From positions 3,844,001 to 3,908,000 of the forward strand of contig CM073323.1 of NCBI GenBank assembly GCA_037043015.1: 64,000 nucleotides of DNA, in the 5' to 3' direction. Positions 46,738-58,925 of this stretch are shown here, in pieces; position 1 is the stretch's first letter, and the number at the start of each line of letters is the position of its first letter. The stretch comes from Bryum argenteum. Its lineage: Eukaryota; Streptophyta; Bryopsida; Bryales; Bryaceae. The notes under the pieces were generated by a model. It had not been told where the DNA came from and made no database searches. It saw nothing but the letters and a program-made list of their open reading frames with translations. The translations under genes were made by a program, and so were the position numbers.

Positions 46738-47530
46738 TCAATTCGCCCGCATTACAGCTCCTTCAGATCGCCCAATTGGGCAACGCCGCAGGAATCCCCA
46801 ATTCGGTGTCTGTAAGTTCCCGGAATCCAGGAACGCACCGCCCGGAGCTAAAGCGCGAGCACACAGCAGCAGTAGCCAACTACTAGCAGTGAGTGAGAGA
46901 ATTGTTTTTTGTTTAGGATTCTCCAGGCTACGGCTACTAGTAGCAAAACTAGTGTGTGTCAGGTGCAACCGTTGAGCGAGCAAAACCCGTTCAGCCTAGA
47001 AGAGGCAGGGCGAGAGTGCTAGCAGTAGACGTCACGAGCGTTGAGACGCAGCTGTTGGCGAGACGAGGGCGCAATGCTCCTAGAGCTAGAGGATTGAAGA
47101 CCAGACCAGGCCAGGCCACCACCACGGCTAAGAGAGCGAGGAAAGGGGCGTAGGAGCAGCAGTAGGAGTTCTTTGTCGTGAATGAAAGAGGGGATTCTCC
47201 CATAGATGGGCTACAAAGAGAGCAGCGACGAACGAAAGCTCGGCGCAGCCAGCCAGCCAGCTTCGTTGCGACGGAGTAGCCCAACTGCGCAAGAGAGGAG
47301 CGAGGGAGCCAGGCAAAACGACCACTAGCACTGCTCGCTTTCTAAGCCAAGTGGTGACCGGATGGATGAATCCGTCCTGCAAAACGGATGACGAGGAGTT
47401 ACCACGGCAGCAGTAATTGCGCTGCCTGCTTCGCATGGCGTCGTTCGCAGTGCCCACTCGGGCCACTCGGATGGATGAAGGGGGCACGGCCTTTTGAAAG
47501 GCCGCTCACTAATTCCAATCATGGCCAACC
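46738..47530. promoter_or_regulatory. GC-rich 5' region of the SRS gene
   Basis: Clearly GC-richer than its surroundings, with open frames on both strands that have no motif. Probably 5' UTR, a possible first exon, and promoter of the SRS gene. The missing start codon should be looked for here. Confidence 0.45.
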
Positions 47531-47748
47531 TTCAAAACCTTCAAATTTAGTGACCCCCAAATTTAAGGACCAGAGCTCTTTTTGAAACCCAGTTTCGAAT
47601 CCTTGGTCTCTGGAGAGTCAAAAAATGTTCTCCTTACTTCGTGATGAACAAGCCTTAACATTTCAACAAGAGGCCCCCTTATGTGCAAAATGAGCCTTGT
47701 AGGACCCATACGCCACCTCCAAAGTTTCAAAATTGACTTGAGGGTTAA

Positions 47749-47957
47749 CCCCAAAAGATCTTTGATTCAATATTGCCAAAAATGACCTTTGCTCACTTCA
47801 ACCGTAAGATCCTGAGGTAAACTAGCCTTTCTACTCGTTAACATAATTTCCACCGTTGATTCTTTTTCATTTGTGAGATTATAATGGTCAAAGTTGGCTA
47901 ATTTCACTCCCCGCGAGACTCCCGAAAAGCCATTTTGGCTTTGTTGGATCTTAGGGG
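47749..47957. mobile_element. Short TTAA-type element, family B derivative
   Basis: Starts CCCCAAAAGATC after TTAA (47745-47748) and ends GATCTTAGGGG before TGAA. It shares the CCGTAAGATC and TTCATTTGTGAGATTATAA-type blocks with the 41.5 kb element, consistent with a deletion derivative of about 209 bp. Confidence 0.55.
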
Positions 47958-48552
47958 TGAAGGGTGAGCAAAACATGGTGCTCAAGAGTGAGCAGCTTTT
48001 GGAAGGGAGTAATAATCAGGGAGTAGGCGGGGCTTTTGTGGGGTTGATGATGATATATTTGATTGCCACTACGGCATTTATGAGGGCGCTATGAATGGTG
48101 ATACAGGGCCACAGGGGCATTTACAAAGCTGGTGTGCCATGTGTTGGTAGCCGGGGAATGTATCATGACCTTGTGATTAGCCAGCCCCCATCCCTCGCCA
48201 TGTCCACTCCACTTCCATTTTCGGCCGGCTCCTCAAGATATTGTGTTGCCACCTTTTCAAGATTCGCCTGCATCTCTTCATTATTTCAATTTTGTAACCT
48301 TCTTAGGACAATTCTTTAGTGTGTTTTTTTTTTTTTTTTTTTTTTAAATAATTATTTAAGTGGTGGATTTCCATTGCATGATGAGAGATACACCGATGCA
48401 GAACGAGGCTCGAGTATGATTCAGGCCGACGGATACCTGATTTTTGGAGACTGCTACCTGATAAGAACTGAATACCTTGTTAGGACCTAGTACCCTGACA
48501 AGGTTATAGTTTTGTAATGGGAGAAGTTCAAGCTTTGTGTGAGTTTTTGTCT
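47958..48552. other. Gene-free interval with a T22 run
   Basis: No gene seen. An uninterrupted poly-T of 22 bases is at 48324-48345. Confidence 0.5.
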
Positions 48553-49800
48553 ACGGTATGGCAAATCAAAGTATCACTATTAGTCAAATTGAATTGTATA
48601 TTTGTAACGTTCACCTTCACTATGCCATGTTGGAGGTTAGTTGTATGCATTTCAATTACTGAGGGTAATTGCATTTTGGCTCGTAAAACGTGTGATTATT
48701 ATTGGGAGTGTATTTGAAAATGCTTGAAATATCTCAAAATAGATTGAATATGGGTAAAATGTCCCATTCAAAACACTGTAATTTCGATTTCGTCGTGGCT
48801 AGAATAGATATTGCTTGGAACCAAATAGATTATACTGTTTGTACAACAAATCTAGAGAATTGTCCCCTCAAGACATGATTTGCTCTACCTGCTACACGTG
48901 CTAAAAATATAGAGTTTTGGGTGGGACATTTCACCTAGGTTCAATTTTCACACAAATATACGGTATGGTGAATCAAATTATCACAATTAGTCAAACTGAA
49001 ATCGCATAACTATGACATACACCTTCACTATGCCATGTTGGAGGTCAATTGCATGCATTTTAATCACTGAGGGGATTTGCGATGAAGCACACCATAAGCT
49101 GAAGAATGTATTTTGGCTCATAGACAGGTGTGATTATTATTGGGAGCGTATTGTAAAATGATTGAAATATCTAAGATTATAATTATTTGTGAAGATTGAA
49201 TATGGGTAAAATGTCACGTTCAAAATAGTGTGATTTCAAATTCGTCATGGCGAGAACAGATATTGCTTTGAAAGGAAATAGATTCTACTATTTGAACAAC
49301 AAATCTAGATAATCGCCCCTGTAAGGCATGATTTTCTCCACTTTCTACACATGTCAAAAATCTATAGTTTTTGAGTGGGACATTTCACATGTGTTTAAAT
49401 TCTCACACACATATTCTTTATTACACAAATACACGGTATGGCAGATCAAATGATCACAATTAGTCAAAATGAAATTGCATAACTGTGACCTACACCTTCA
49501 CTATGCCAAGTTGAAGGCTTGTAGTATGCATTTTAATCACTAAGGGTATTTGTGATGAAGCACACAATAAACTATAGGATATATTTTGGATTGTAGAACA
49601 TGTTAATATTATTGAGAGTGTGTTTTAAAATGCTTGAAATATCTCAAAATAGAATAATTTGTGAAGATTGAATATGGGTAATATGTCCATTTAAAAACTG
49701 TAACTTCAAATTTGTCGAGGCCACAACAAATATTGCTTGATACCAAAAAGATTCTACTGATTGTACAACGAATCTAACAAATCGCCACTGTAATGTGAAT
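48553..49800. repeat. Tandem array, ~407-473-bp unit x3
   Basis: Units start with ACGGTATGGcaaATCAAA at 48553, 48960 and 49433. Shared blocks include CTTCACTATGCCA, GGGTAAAATGTCcCA, and TAGATATTGCTTGgaACCAAA. The third unit is cut off by about 49.8 kb. Non-coding. Confidence 0.85.
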
Positions 49801-49899
49801 TGGTTGAAGCTAACTACCATCGATACTACCATAAAAAATATCATCCATTTCATCTCTACCATTTGGAAGTTCACAATGGTCAAAAGAATGCAATTTATT

Positions 49900-50240
49900 A
49901 TTGCTTCAGAGTTTGAATTTTGATGTTGTGAAGTTTAAAGGTTGCCCTTGTAAATATGGTAAAACTTTCAAGTTAGAAATTTTGAAAATTTGAGTAGTAA
50001 CAATGTTATTTCCAACAAAAAAAATTTAAAATTTTTAAAAATCTAAATTTAAACGCTCATTTGGGACTTTCTAGATGAAGGTTCTGAAGTTGGAATTTGG
50101 CTTTGCAAATTTTATCACATACACTTTGCAGCACATGGTAGTAAACATCTTAGGCAAAAATTATTACTCTTAACCCCTTTCATCTAAGCTCTTGGAAACA
50201 ACAATAATCCATTTTGGCTCTCTTAGGCACTTCAAGACAC
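49900..50240. repeat. Relic of a family B TTAA-type element
   Basis: Shares CTAGATGAAGGTTcTgAA, TTTGGCTTTGCAAATTTTA and ATCTTAGGCAAAAAT with the right half of the 41491-42419 element. No intact ends. Confidence 0.55.
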
Positions 50241-50877
50241 CAATCAAACCATTGTAAACATTGAACTTGAATTATGAATTTGAATGTGGTTTGTCCATGT
50301 ATGATTATTAGTGGTTATCTTATATTTTAAATAATCTTATATCTACATATGTTTTGGAAATACTAATGTAGATTACTTCTTTGAATCTCCTTTAACTTTC
50401 AGAAATTAAATTACACTAAAACCTTACATTCCATAAAACTCTTCATAAATTTAGTGGCACATAACCATTGTGTTGTTAACTAAACACTACAATTACAAGT
50501 AAACTATATTGTACCTATTTGAATTATTTTTTGAAGTAGTGTTATTTTATTCTTTTAACCAATTAATGTATCAAACAATCGAGAGAAATATAATCATGAA
50601 CCGAAGTTGCAAGCAACTTGGGGAAATTAGTCATACTTTGAGGGGACGTACGTTGCAAACCATACTCAATACAATGATAAAAACTCCTGAATTTTTTAAA
50701 CCATAAAAATGGCTTGTTGTTTTGGTGTTGAGTAGATAGATTGAGTTGTTTTGGTACCTTGTCACAACACAGGGGGCCCAAGCCGTTGGAATTTCCTGCC
50801 CACTAGCTCTCTAGCACCAGATGATTGTAAACAATGCTCAAAGGAGTTAAACGGGAATCGAACTCGGACCACCGCTA

Positions 50878-51246
50878 GATAGATAGAAACTCCGGTCCCT
50901 TTCTAAGGGGGCCGGCGTGAATGAAGTGTCCGTTCATAATGCTAATATCCCGATGGCCACCGGACAAGGGGAAATTGGAACAATACTACTTCCCCCTCTC
51001 GAGGGTGGACACTATAACTACGCTAGTTTCTAGCCTAGTTACTAGTGCCTTGAAGATACTTGACATAGTATCCCCCCAAAGGGCTTTGAGGTACCCATAC
51101 AACAAGGTCCAAGGACCCCCCACAATAGTTGGGTGGACTATAGTGGTGAGCACCACGCCGGCATGGGAAATAGAACCCACGACCTCCTCATTGGGGGCCT
51201 AAGCCCCAACCACCAAGCCAAGGCTTGTGGTGCCTTTACTACATAT
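50878..51246 (-). mobile_element. tRNA-derived SINE, near full length
   Basis: On the minus strand the head reads GGCACCACAAGCCTTGGCTT then GGTGGTTGGGG (A-box-like) and, 25-30 bp on, GTCGTGGGTTCTATTTCCC (B-box-like), as in tRNA-related SINEs. The body matches the truncated copy at 29131-29391. The tail is TTTCTATCTATC. TAGCGGTGGTC occurs on both sides (50867-50877, 51247-51257) as a likely 11-bp target duplication; the same motif is also repeated once more in the flank. Confidence 0.75.
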
Positions 51247-51470
51247 GACCACCGCTACTACTTGTGACCACCGCTACTACATATCCATGTCTCTTCCAAA
51301 CAACGTGGTATGTCAACAATGTGACCATCAACAAAACCAAACCTCTTCTTTTATACAAACATGATAAATCCCAAACAACCATAGCTCATTAGTTCTGGGT
51401 CTTTTCTTTATGTAGTGTTCACGTCAGTAGTCCTATACCACTATTGTTGGGTTTTGTCCGCATATCATCA

Positions 51471-51530
51471 AGGGTAGGTCGAACGGACACTTTATTCACG
51501 CCAACCCTTACGGGTATGGTGTTTTTCTTT
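51471..51530 (+). repeat. Related SINE 3' fragment
   Basis: Contains CGAACGGACACTTTATTCAC, matching the 3' region of the other SINEs, followed by a diverged GGGTATGGTG segment. Head not found. Confidence 0.5.
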
Positions 51531-53384
51531 TATTTTCCCTTTGAGTTGTTTTGGTGTTGAGTACACTATCTATGATGATTTTCAATAAAGCCACAAGCCC
51601 CAATTTTTTAAAGGCAATAGGTTACACTAATTAAAATTGCTCTGACCAGTTTACTGTCAACATGAAGGAGTACTCATCAGAGTGTGAACATCCATCCATC
51701 ATTCTATACGCATGTGCACCGTCGTATTGGAATACTTGATTGGCTACATACGGTACCGTATTGCCTTGTGAGTGTGCATTTGAAATGTGAGTGCACACTA
51801 CACTAAAATTTGTATTTAGTGTTGTCTGCACTAATTGATATATAAGTTTGTATTTTTGATCGAGAAATTTACCAAATGTGTTTACAAGTTTGTCACTCTT
51901 CAAGTATCGCTGATATGTACTTGCGGCGTTGCCACGATTACTTAAATGATGTTATCATGCCTCTCTTGTTTTTTCTTGCTAGACATATAGACGTTCATTT
52001 TTGTAATATTTTGGTGATTTGGGGGCCAAAATTACTTGAAAATTGAGCGACTCGGCATATGTTGACCCGTTTTGCGATCGGACTGTTTTTCACGACTTTA
52101 CAAAAAAAGGTGTTTTCAACGACACTTCATGGGGCCTGATCTGATTAATTGCGCTCAAGATGATATTGTTACGTCCAAAATCAAACAAAACAAACAAATT
52201 ACTTTCTTTTAATAATAGATAGGTAGTTGTTTGCTCGGTAAAATAATTCATGAGAGGTAAATAGTTGTGGAAAACCTTAACCATATAGTGTGGGTGCACC
52301 AAACATAATTTTTAATACAATGCATTCTAAATGTGTTGCTTCATGTAAGATAAAAACTACAAGAAAATAGTTTTGTTTTTGTGTTTTGTTATGGTGTAAG
52401 AAGATTCTCAGAATTGAACGTTGAAGTTTTGTGTGGTTTTGTTTCCAAAGTTCAAAATGTCTAAGAATACTTCTTCAAAAAATTAAGCTACAGAACATTT
52501 GGTGTTTGTAACTTTTTGATTCAACCATAAGATCTTGTACCTATCTATACTAAACTGCTAAATGATTTGACTCATTTGTTAGCTAAAATAGTACATTCTT
52601 AAAAAAAGTGTCATAACTGGAAACAAAGGTAAATTAATATGAATCGTAGAATCTTGAAATAGATACATTGTACATCATGTGGGTCAAATTTTGAGCCATG
52701 ATTTATAAATTCCAAGATCGTAACGTATTAGTACTAAGAAATCACCACAAAACCTCAACAATTTCACTTTGAAGTAGAAATTTTACCATCAGACTTATTG
52801 TAATGAAAATATTATCTACTACACAGATGTCAATGACAACTTGTGAATAACAACCTCACAAAAAATAAAACTATGAAAAATATTGCTTTGCACAGATATT
52901 GGCCTTGCAATAATGAAAAATGCTCCAAAATTTATAAAAGATAAAATGTCCAAAATTAAGTCCCTTGCACAAAAACAAATACCATAACTTCCTCACATCT
53001 CCAATGAAAATAAGGTTTCTACCAAAAAAACTAGATTTGTATCGGAATCCAATCCAACAAACAAAGTTGAAACCCAATGGTGGACAAAACGAGGAATTTC
53101 TTCTTCGAAACATGTCTTGTTTTCAGATTTTTTAAGATAGAAATATCATTGCAAGACCTAAACGATTTAGAAGAAAAATCTCCTCACTAAAAAGTTGTTG
53201 TATTTCATCTTGAGATTATATTTATGCAAAAACATTCATGAAAAATTATATTGGATTTCACATAATTGGCTTGCAATGGTAAAACATGCCCCATGTTTGA
53301 CAACCCAAAAACAAGAGTTGCCTTCACTAAGATGCCATGAATTTTTATTTCGTTATATGGGTCTCAAATTTTACCACACAAACT
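51531..53384. other. Gene-free AT-rich interval
   Basis: Nothing recognised on either strand. Confidence 0.5.
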
Positions 53385-53804
53385 AGATTCAATATAGGAG
53401 CCAATCAAAGTGATTCCATTCAAAATGGATTTTGGATGAAGAAGTTTAGGCTTTTTAAAGTTGTTGCTTATCATTTAGAATGTTGTTTTTTGACATTTGG
53501 CTCATTTGAGGTTTAAGGATATCATGAGAAACTCTAGCTAATTCTGTCACTCTAAGTGCGAGATCATATCATATAGAGTCAAGACAATTTTTTTTGCATT
53601 GCCCTAATTACAAAGTTGACATTGTCCGAGGGGGGAAATTAGCAATTAAGCCTAAATTTTGAAAATAACCCCTCAAAACAAACTTCATTTTTGAACTTGT
53701 CCAAATTACTATCATGTTCTCTATTATTTTTATTTTGTGTACCTCCGCTCATTGCGAGCCTCACAAATGATTCTAAGATGAACGTACAGTGATACGTAAT
53801 ACAT

Positions 53805-53955
53805 TACATACTAATATGAGATACTTTTGCAATGTCTAAACTATCTTTCACTTGAATTTGAAAATATTACAAGTGCTAGTTTAGACATTGCAAAAGATAG
53901 TTTGAACATTACATACTAATACGAGATACTTTTGCAATGTCTAAACTAGCACTTG
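53805..53955. repeat. Local direct and inverted repeats
   Basis: ACATTACATACTAATA-GAGATACTTTTGCAATG-type text occurs twice (about 53805 and 53907), and CAAGTGCTAGTTTAGACATT at ~53873 has its inverse complement at ~53935. A small rearrangement specific to this arm. Confidence 0.75.
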
Positions 53956-56381
53956 TTGATTTGCTCATTTTGAGGAAAAGTTGAAGGTTGCTACCTTGTT
54001 CACCTTTAGAGCATTTCCAATGGAGTGGCTAAAGACGCAAGACTAGCTACATTTAGCCAAGAGAATGGTCATCTTCTTTCCGGAACTTGCCATTTGAACC
54101 TCTTTGGCAGGACCCCACGTTCCACAGAAATATCTCATTTTGCTAAATGTCATATTTTCATCACTCTTTGAAGGGTTTAGTTAAGGATTGCTTTTTAGAA
54201 ATCCCTCGTTGACATATTTCAAATATAGTAATTTTTCTCATAGTCTTGATGAAGAAGTGCAACAAAATTTGAAGTTGCTATTGGGAATCTTTGGGACCTC
54301 TGGGCGGCCAACAAATTCTCTTGTTCATCAGATAATTTATAATAATATCCAAAGTAACATGTGTTGCATCTCTTTAACGCTTGGTTCAGAAAGGACCTCC
54401 AAAAAATATTCTTAACTCCTTGACGCCCTAGTAAGGAAATCTTTTAAAATGATTGTGCATTATGAGTTGCGCCGGAATGTTTTATATGCGTGGCATTAAC
54501 CCCTAAGATCATTTATGGTAGACTACCGTCAAGACTGGCTAACTAAAGCATTGGTACACGAGAGTGCTTGAGTGTCCATTTGTCCAATAAACACGTAAAT
54601 GAATACCACTAAACACTGCTCTTGAAATTCACCCCACTCGCTGCTCTCTTACCTTGTTGCAATCAATGTTGAAATTTGGCACGAGGTTGACACATGCACC
54701 ATGTTTAATATAATTGGTTTAGGAAAGAATTGAATGGAGATCTCCACGAACTATAATGAGTTTGTGGAATTTTGGAAGAAATTTGTTGGAAATTTATACA
54801 TCTCAATTCTTAACCCTTAATCATTGAGCAACATATAACAATGAGAAACAAGCCCTATTGGGCATGCTTGGGCGTAAAAGTTTCCAAAGAGAAATATGTT
54901 AAGATTACTAATATCGTGCTCTTGTAAAAACTTCTGTAAAGTTTGAAGCGTGAAGCTTTGAAGCGTGCTATTGTAAAGTCCAAAATACTTTTAACTTAAG
55001 TTATTGGAAAACTTGAGTAGGAATGTTGCAATATGTTCAGCTTGAGAATTTTACAACATACACCTTATACACCTAAATCAAATTTTTACTTAGTATATTA
55101 ACATCTAACCTTTTTATATTAGCTGACAAGAAACAACATAAGCCATCTCCACTTGTTTGGACACTAGAGCGTCTCTTCAATTATACACTACTTTTTCAAA
55201 ACTAGACTATGAACTATTTTATACCTCCAAAATTCTAATATTCTTATTACTTCATCAATTTTCAACCCCCACCCCCCACTTAACATGTATGTATATTATA
55301 TTAAATGTCTTACATTGAGATGATAATTTTACTTTAGAATACCAAGCTTAAATTGGAATCATATCTTGACAAGATTCTCCAAACTCAAATATCAGTTAAA
55401 GAATATATGACTATTTCAAAAATATTAGACTATTATAAAGAATCACTATGTTTGATATTCGAAGCGATTCAAGGTGGGGTGTTCTTTTCACTCACTTCTA
55501 CTATTATAAACCTTCTCCCCAAAAGCTCAATAGGGAACTTCACAATATGATACTTTTGAGAACTTTCTAGAACTTAAACTCATATTTCTTGGATACAAAA
55601 AAATTAATACAACAAGGTTTAAGAGTGTTGAATCATACACAACTTATAAAAGTACATAAAATCTCACGACTTTTTTATACATCCATTCATACATAGAAAG
55701 AGCAAGAGTTGTTTCTTGGAACATTAAGGCACAAAAATGTGAAACAATCAACCCCCAAAAGCAAATATACAAAAACACTCACAAGATGTAAATCTCAAAT
55801 GTCAATTTGAACCAAACCCCACAATATACTAATATTAAACTTGTCAAATACTTAGATTTACAGCTTTTGAAAACATGTTATCTTGGGCATTAGACTTAAG
55901 AGCTAGAATACAACTAACAAACCAAGTCTGTTCACTCACCTCTGAACTATCGTGGATTCAGAATGATAACTTTTCTAAACTACTGACTAATACCAAAGTA
56001 CGAACTACAGGCTCAAAACAGGCTTTGATTAGTATTGATCAAGATTTGATCTACGATACTAATTGATACGGTGGAGGAGTTAATCAATTGAAAGAGTCAC
56101 ATCATTTTAAGAGGTTTAGATGAAGCGTATGAATTGTGAAATAAAAATTGCAAGATTGTCAATAACGATCATATTCTGGATTTCATGTCCAGTTTTTGGT
56201 TTGAATACAGAATATTTGCTCTGTATTTGAGCAATTTCCTATTCACTAGCATAGAAACTCTGGTGGATTCAAATTTTGATCTCTGAAATTGTTCACTCTT
56301 CTACCTCCAGACTTGTTCGGTGTCCATGAGAGCACCTCCTGTTGAATCACGAGCATTGCCTTCATTCATATTTTCATCCAT

Positions 56382-57155
56382 CTAGAGAAATTGTTGGAAA
56401 AAAGTGTATGACTCTTCTTGTGTAATTTCTTCATTAGAGAGCTCTTGAATTGGCTCTTGAGGCATTCCTTCCTCTACTTGTTGAATTGGCTCTTGAGGCA
56501 TTCCTTCCTCTAGTTGTTGAATTGGCTCTTGAGGCATTCCTTCCTCTAGTTGGTGAGTGAAGGACATGAGGTCTTCACTCTCATTCCATGGTATTGTGTG
56601 TTGATTGAAGTTCTCATCTACATACCATGCATGAACTTCATTTAAGAGCTCTACTTGCTCTTCACACTCTAATTCATTCTCTAATTGTTGAGCAAAGTCC
56701 ATGTCTTGGTGGGTAAAGACACTCTCATCACATGATGTGTTGCAAGATGGAGTTTTGCGCTTTCGTGTGGAGGTGTTCTCCAACCACGCTTGATTGCCTT
56801 GCATGAGCAAGCGGGTTTGGAATTGGAGGCTACAAGCCATGCATTTGAAGCGCGGTTGCAAGGGGTGGTTGTTGTTATAGTACTTAAATGTGGCCTTGTT
56901 TGCCACATTACAATGGGGGCATTGTTTGTACAAGCCTTGCAACTCCATGGGATCCTCATTGCGTTTTTTGAGGTAGGTCTTGCCTTTGGAGCGGCCACAT
57001 GAGCTCCATGAGAAGAGTTTGTTGCAATTGCAACACTTGAAGCGTGGTTGATCCTTCTTGTTGTTGTTGAAGTACTTGAAGGTGTGAAGAGAGGACACAT
57101 GCCCACAAAAGTAGCATTGTCTCAACACCGATCCATCGACCTCCATGTCCCCCAT
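56382..57155 (-). CDS. Tandem Dof-like zinc-finger protein, short copy
   Basis: An intronless 257-codon paralogue of the gene at 25428. Both Cys4 fingers are intact (CYFC-x23-CCNC; CPHC-x22-CMAC). It differs by about eight substitutions in the shared part (for example EHVSS/GHVSS, SRQFQ/SLQFQ, CGEQ/CEEQ), by lacking a 49-residue duplicated block, and by having three 12-residue repeats where the other has six (49 + 36 = 85 residues, the full length difference). Promoter and leader are ~95% identical to the other copy. Both frames being open with mostly conservative changes suggests both may still be expressed (inference). Confidence 0.8.
   Translation of the reverse strand: MGDMEVDGSVLRQCYFCGHVSSLHTFKYFNNNKKDQPRFKCCNCNKLFSWSSCGRSKGKTYLKKRNEDPMELQGLYKQCPHCNVANKATFKYYNNNHPLQPRFKCMACSLQFQTRLLMQGNQAWLENTSTRKRKTPSCNTSCDESVFTHQDMDFAQQLENELECEEQVELLNEVHAWYVDENFNQHTIPWNESEDLMSFTHQLEEGMPQEPIQQLEEGMPQEPIQQVEEGMPQEPIQELSNEEITQEESYTFFQQFL
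56442..56549 (-). repeat. Coding minisatellite, 36 bp x3
   Basis: Three units of the repeat seen six times at 26181-26396. Confidence 0.95.
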
Positions 57156-57340
57156 TGCTGTTACCTCTTGTTAAGAGAGAGAGCGGTACCAAACAAGAAA
57201 CGCCCACGATTTGAGAGGCAGCAGCAAATTACAAACAGGGAAATTATTTTAAGAGGACGGAGGAGGAGGCGAGAACGGAGGAGGAGAGGAGAGCAAATGG
57301 GGAAAATAGAGGAATGGCGGTGAATGAGCGCAGGCGGTTG

Positions 57341-57348
57341 CTTATATA
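57341..57348 (-). promoter_or_regulatory. TATA box of the right Dof-like gene
   Basis: Minus-strand TATATAAG about 190 bp before the ATG, preceded by the same duplicated GGGAAGTGGGAC box as in the left copy. Confidence 0.6.
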
Positions 57349-57733
57349 CTCTGTGAAGCTTCGAGTATGTCCCACTTCCCCTGTTAGGAAGTCCCACTTC
57401 CCGTAAGTAATCGGTATGGCAGACGGTGAGCGGGTCGACGACTTGTTGTGAAGGTGCATGTAATCGAGAAGCGAGAGGTCGAATCACCCTGGAGCATCGA
57501 AGTGGATCATTAAAGTCAGCGATGAGCGAAGCCACAACCTGAACTGATATTAGATCTTCATCAGATTTCCGTGCGTGTCCTCGCGTCTAGCGGACGGGGG
57601 TTGCATCCGAGAGGCGAGAGGTCGAATCCCTTTGGAGTACCAGTGTTAGTCCAATATCAGAGATTCACGCACTGAAACAGGGCGCACCCTCGCCAGGGCC
57701 TGGACTGTTACTTCCCATGCGATCATCCAGACT

Positions 57734-58060
57734 CTAGAGAGCCATGTTTAGAGGTGGAGCAAGTTCCACACTTTCTGGCAACAAAAGCGCTTCACACAAG
57801 GAATTTCCCTGCACCCAATTATCGATTTCTGTGGTAGTCTGAGCGATAGGAAGAGCAGTCTGATTCAATTGATAGAAATTGTAAGTGGATCTAGTAGCTT
57901 GTATGAATGTGTTATCCGATATGTGATCAAGATCTCTCACGATCTTCGAGAATGAGAGTACACTTGACATTGCTCCATCATGCCCAGCCGTTCTCTCCGT
58001 TCCTTGGAGCTCCCGACTACCATCTCATCAGCCATAATATGCAAGGTAATTTCAGGGTGC
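57734..58060 (-). pseudogene. Unrecognised coding-like remnant with a frameshift
   Basis: Two overlapping minus-strand frames read as one protein split by a one-base shift near 57970: MADEMVVGSSKERRERLGMM followed by SSVLSFSKIVRDLDHIS and TFIQATRSTYNFYQLNQTAL, ending PPLNMAL before a stop at 57734. No family recognised. It may be a decayed gene, an exon, or transposon-derived. Confidence 0.25.
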
Positions 58061-58925
58061 AAATGATAAGAACATTGTAAGCATTGGCAAATATATACAT
58101 GATAAACCATATACGTAATCGTACACATAACCTGTTTACTCTCTATAATACCACATGATGCCATGGTCAGATACACATAAATCAATGTGTTAACGCACTT
58201 GTTTAATAAATATCTCAAAGACTAATCATGATCAACCAAATATGGAAGAAATCCTGTTGTTTGGAAGTACAAGATACATAGTCTAAAACAACTTCAAAAA
58301 GGAACTGCGACATACAAGATGCCTCCTTCAAAACAGCGAAATTCTTAGAAGTGGACCAGTAGCACATCCAAACCAATTGTTATGTAAAATATAAAACAAA
58401 ACAATCCTACATTCATTTTTATACTCAATTCCTGCTCCGTCAGAGTACAATCCAACTACAAAAACTGCCTGAAAAGTCATGAATGAGCAAAAACTGAAAT
58501 CCTACCCAACCAAGAAGGGTCACATCAACATTCATCTCAAATGTGCAATCAAAATGTACATAATCTGAACCAACCTGGGAAGCCCGAGTCTTATTGAGCG
58601 TACGTAGCAGAAAGCTCACATTATAACATGATGGAGATCTGAAGGGCAAGGCAATTTAAACCTATACATAGTCGCCTCACACCTAGGCTGAGCCTCCATC
58701 AAAATCTAACCATTTAAATTGATGAAATCGATTTCCCATTCCTTCCACAGTAACAGCTACTGTACAGCTGAATTCTACTACCCACTGTTCCACATTTTGT
58801 ATGTAAAAATTACTGCAAATTACTCCTCATCTCGGACACCTATCCTTGCTCATCGCGTAAATGTAATAATATTATGATATATTAGCTTAAAAGCCTGGAG
58901 ACCTGAAGAGCTGTAAAATCATACC
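58061..58925. other. 3' side of the TM9 gene
   Basis: No gene recognised. Should include the TM9 3' UTR near its right end. Confidence 0.45.

Larger units (their letters stand above)
53385..57545 (-). repeat. Right arm of the large inverted duplication
   Basis: Colinear on the minus strand with 24985-32240. It lacks the 1.4 kb, SINE and 928-bp insertions of the left arm and so preserves the empty sites. Confidence 0.9.

Noticed and set aside
46985..47487. 97-119-codon frames upstream of the SRS gene
   Set aside because: GC-rich DNA gives long frames by chance; no domain. More likely 5' UTR or promoter.
51160..51246. Functional tRNA gene
   Set aside because: A- and B-box-like motifs are present, but the head cannot fold as a tRNA as written and is fused to a SINE body.
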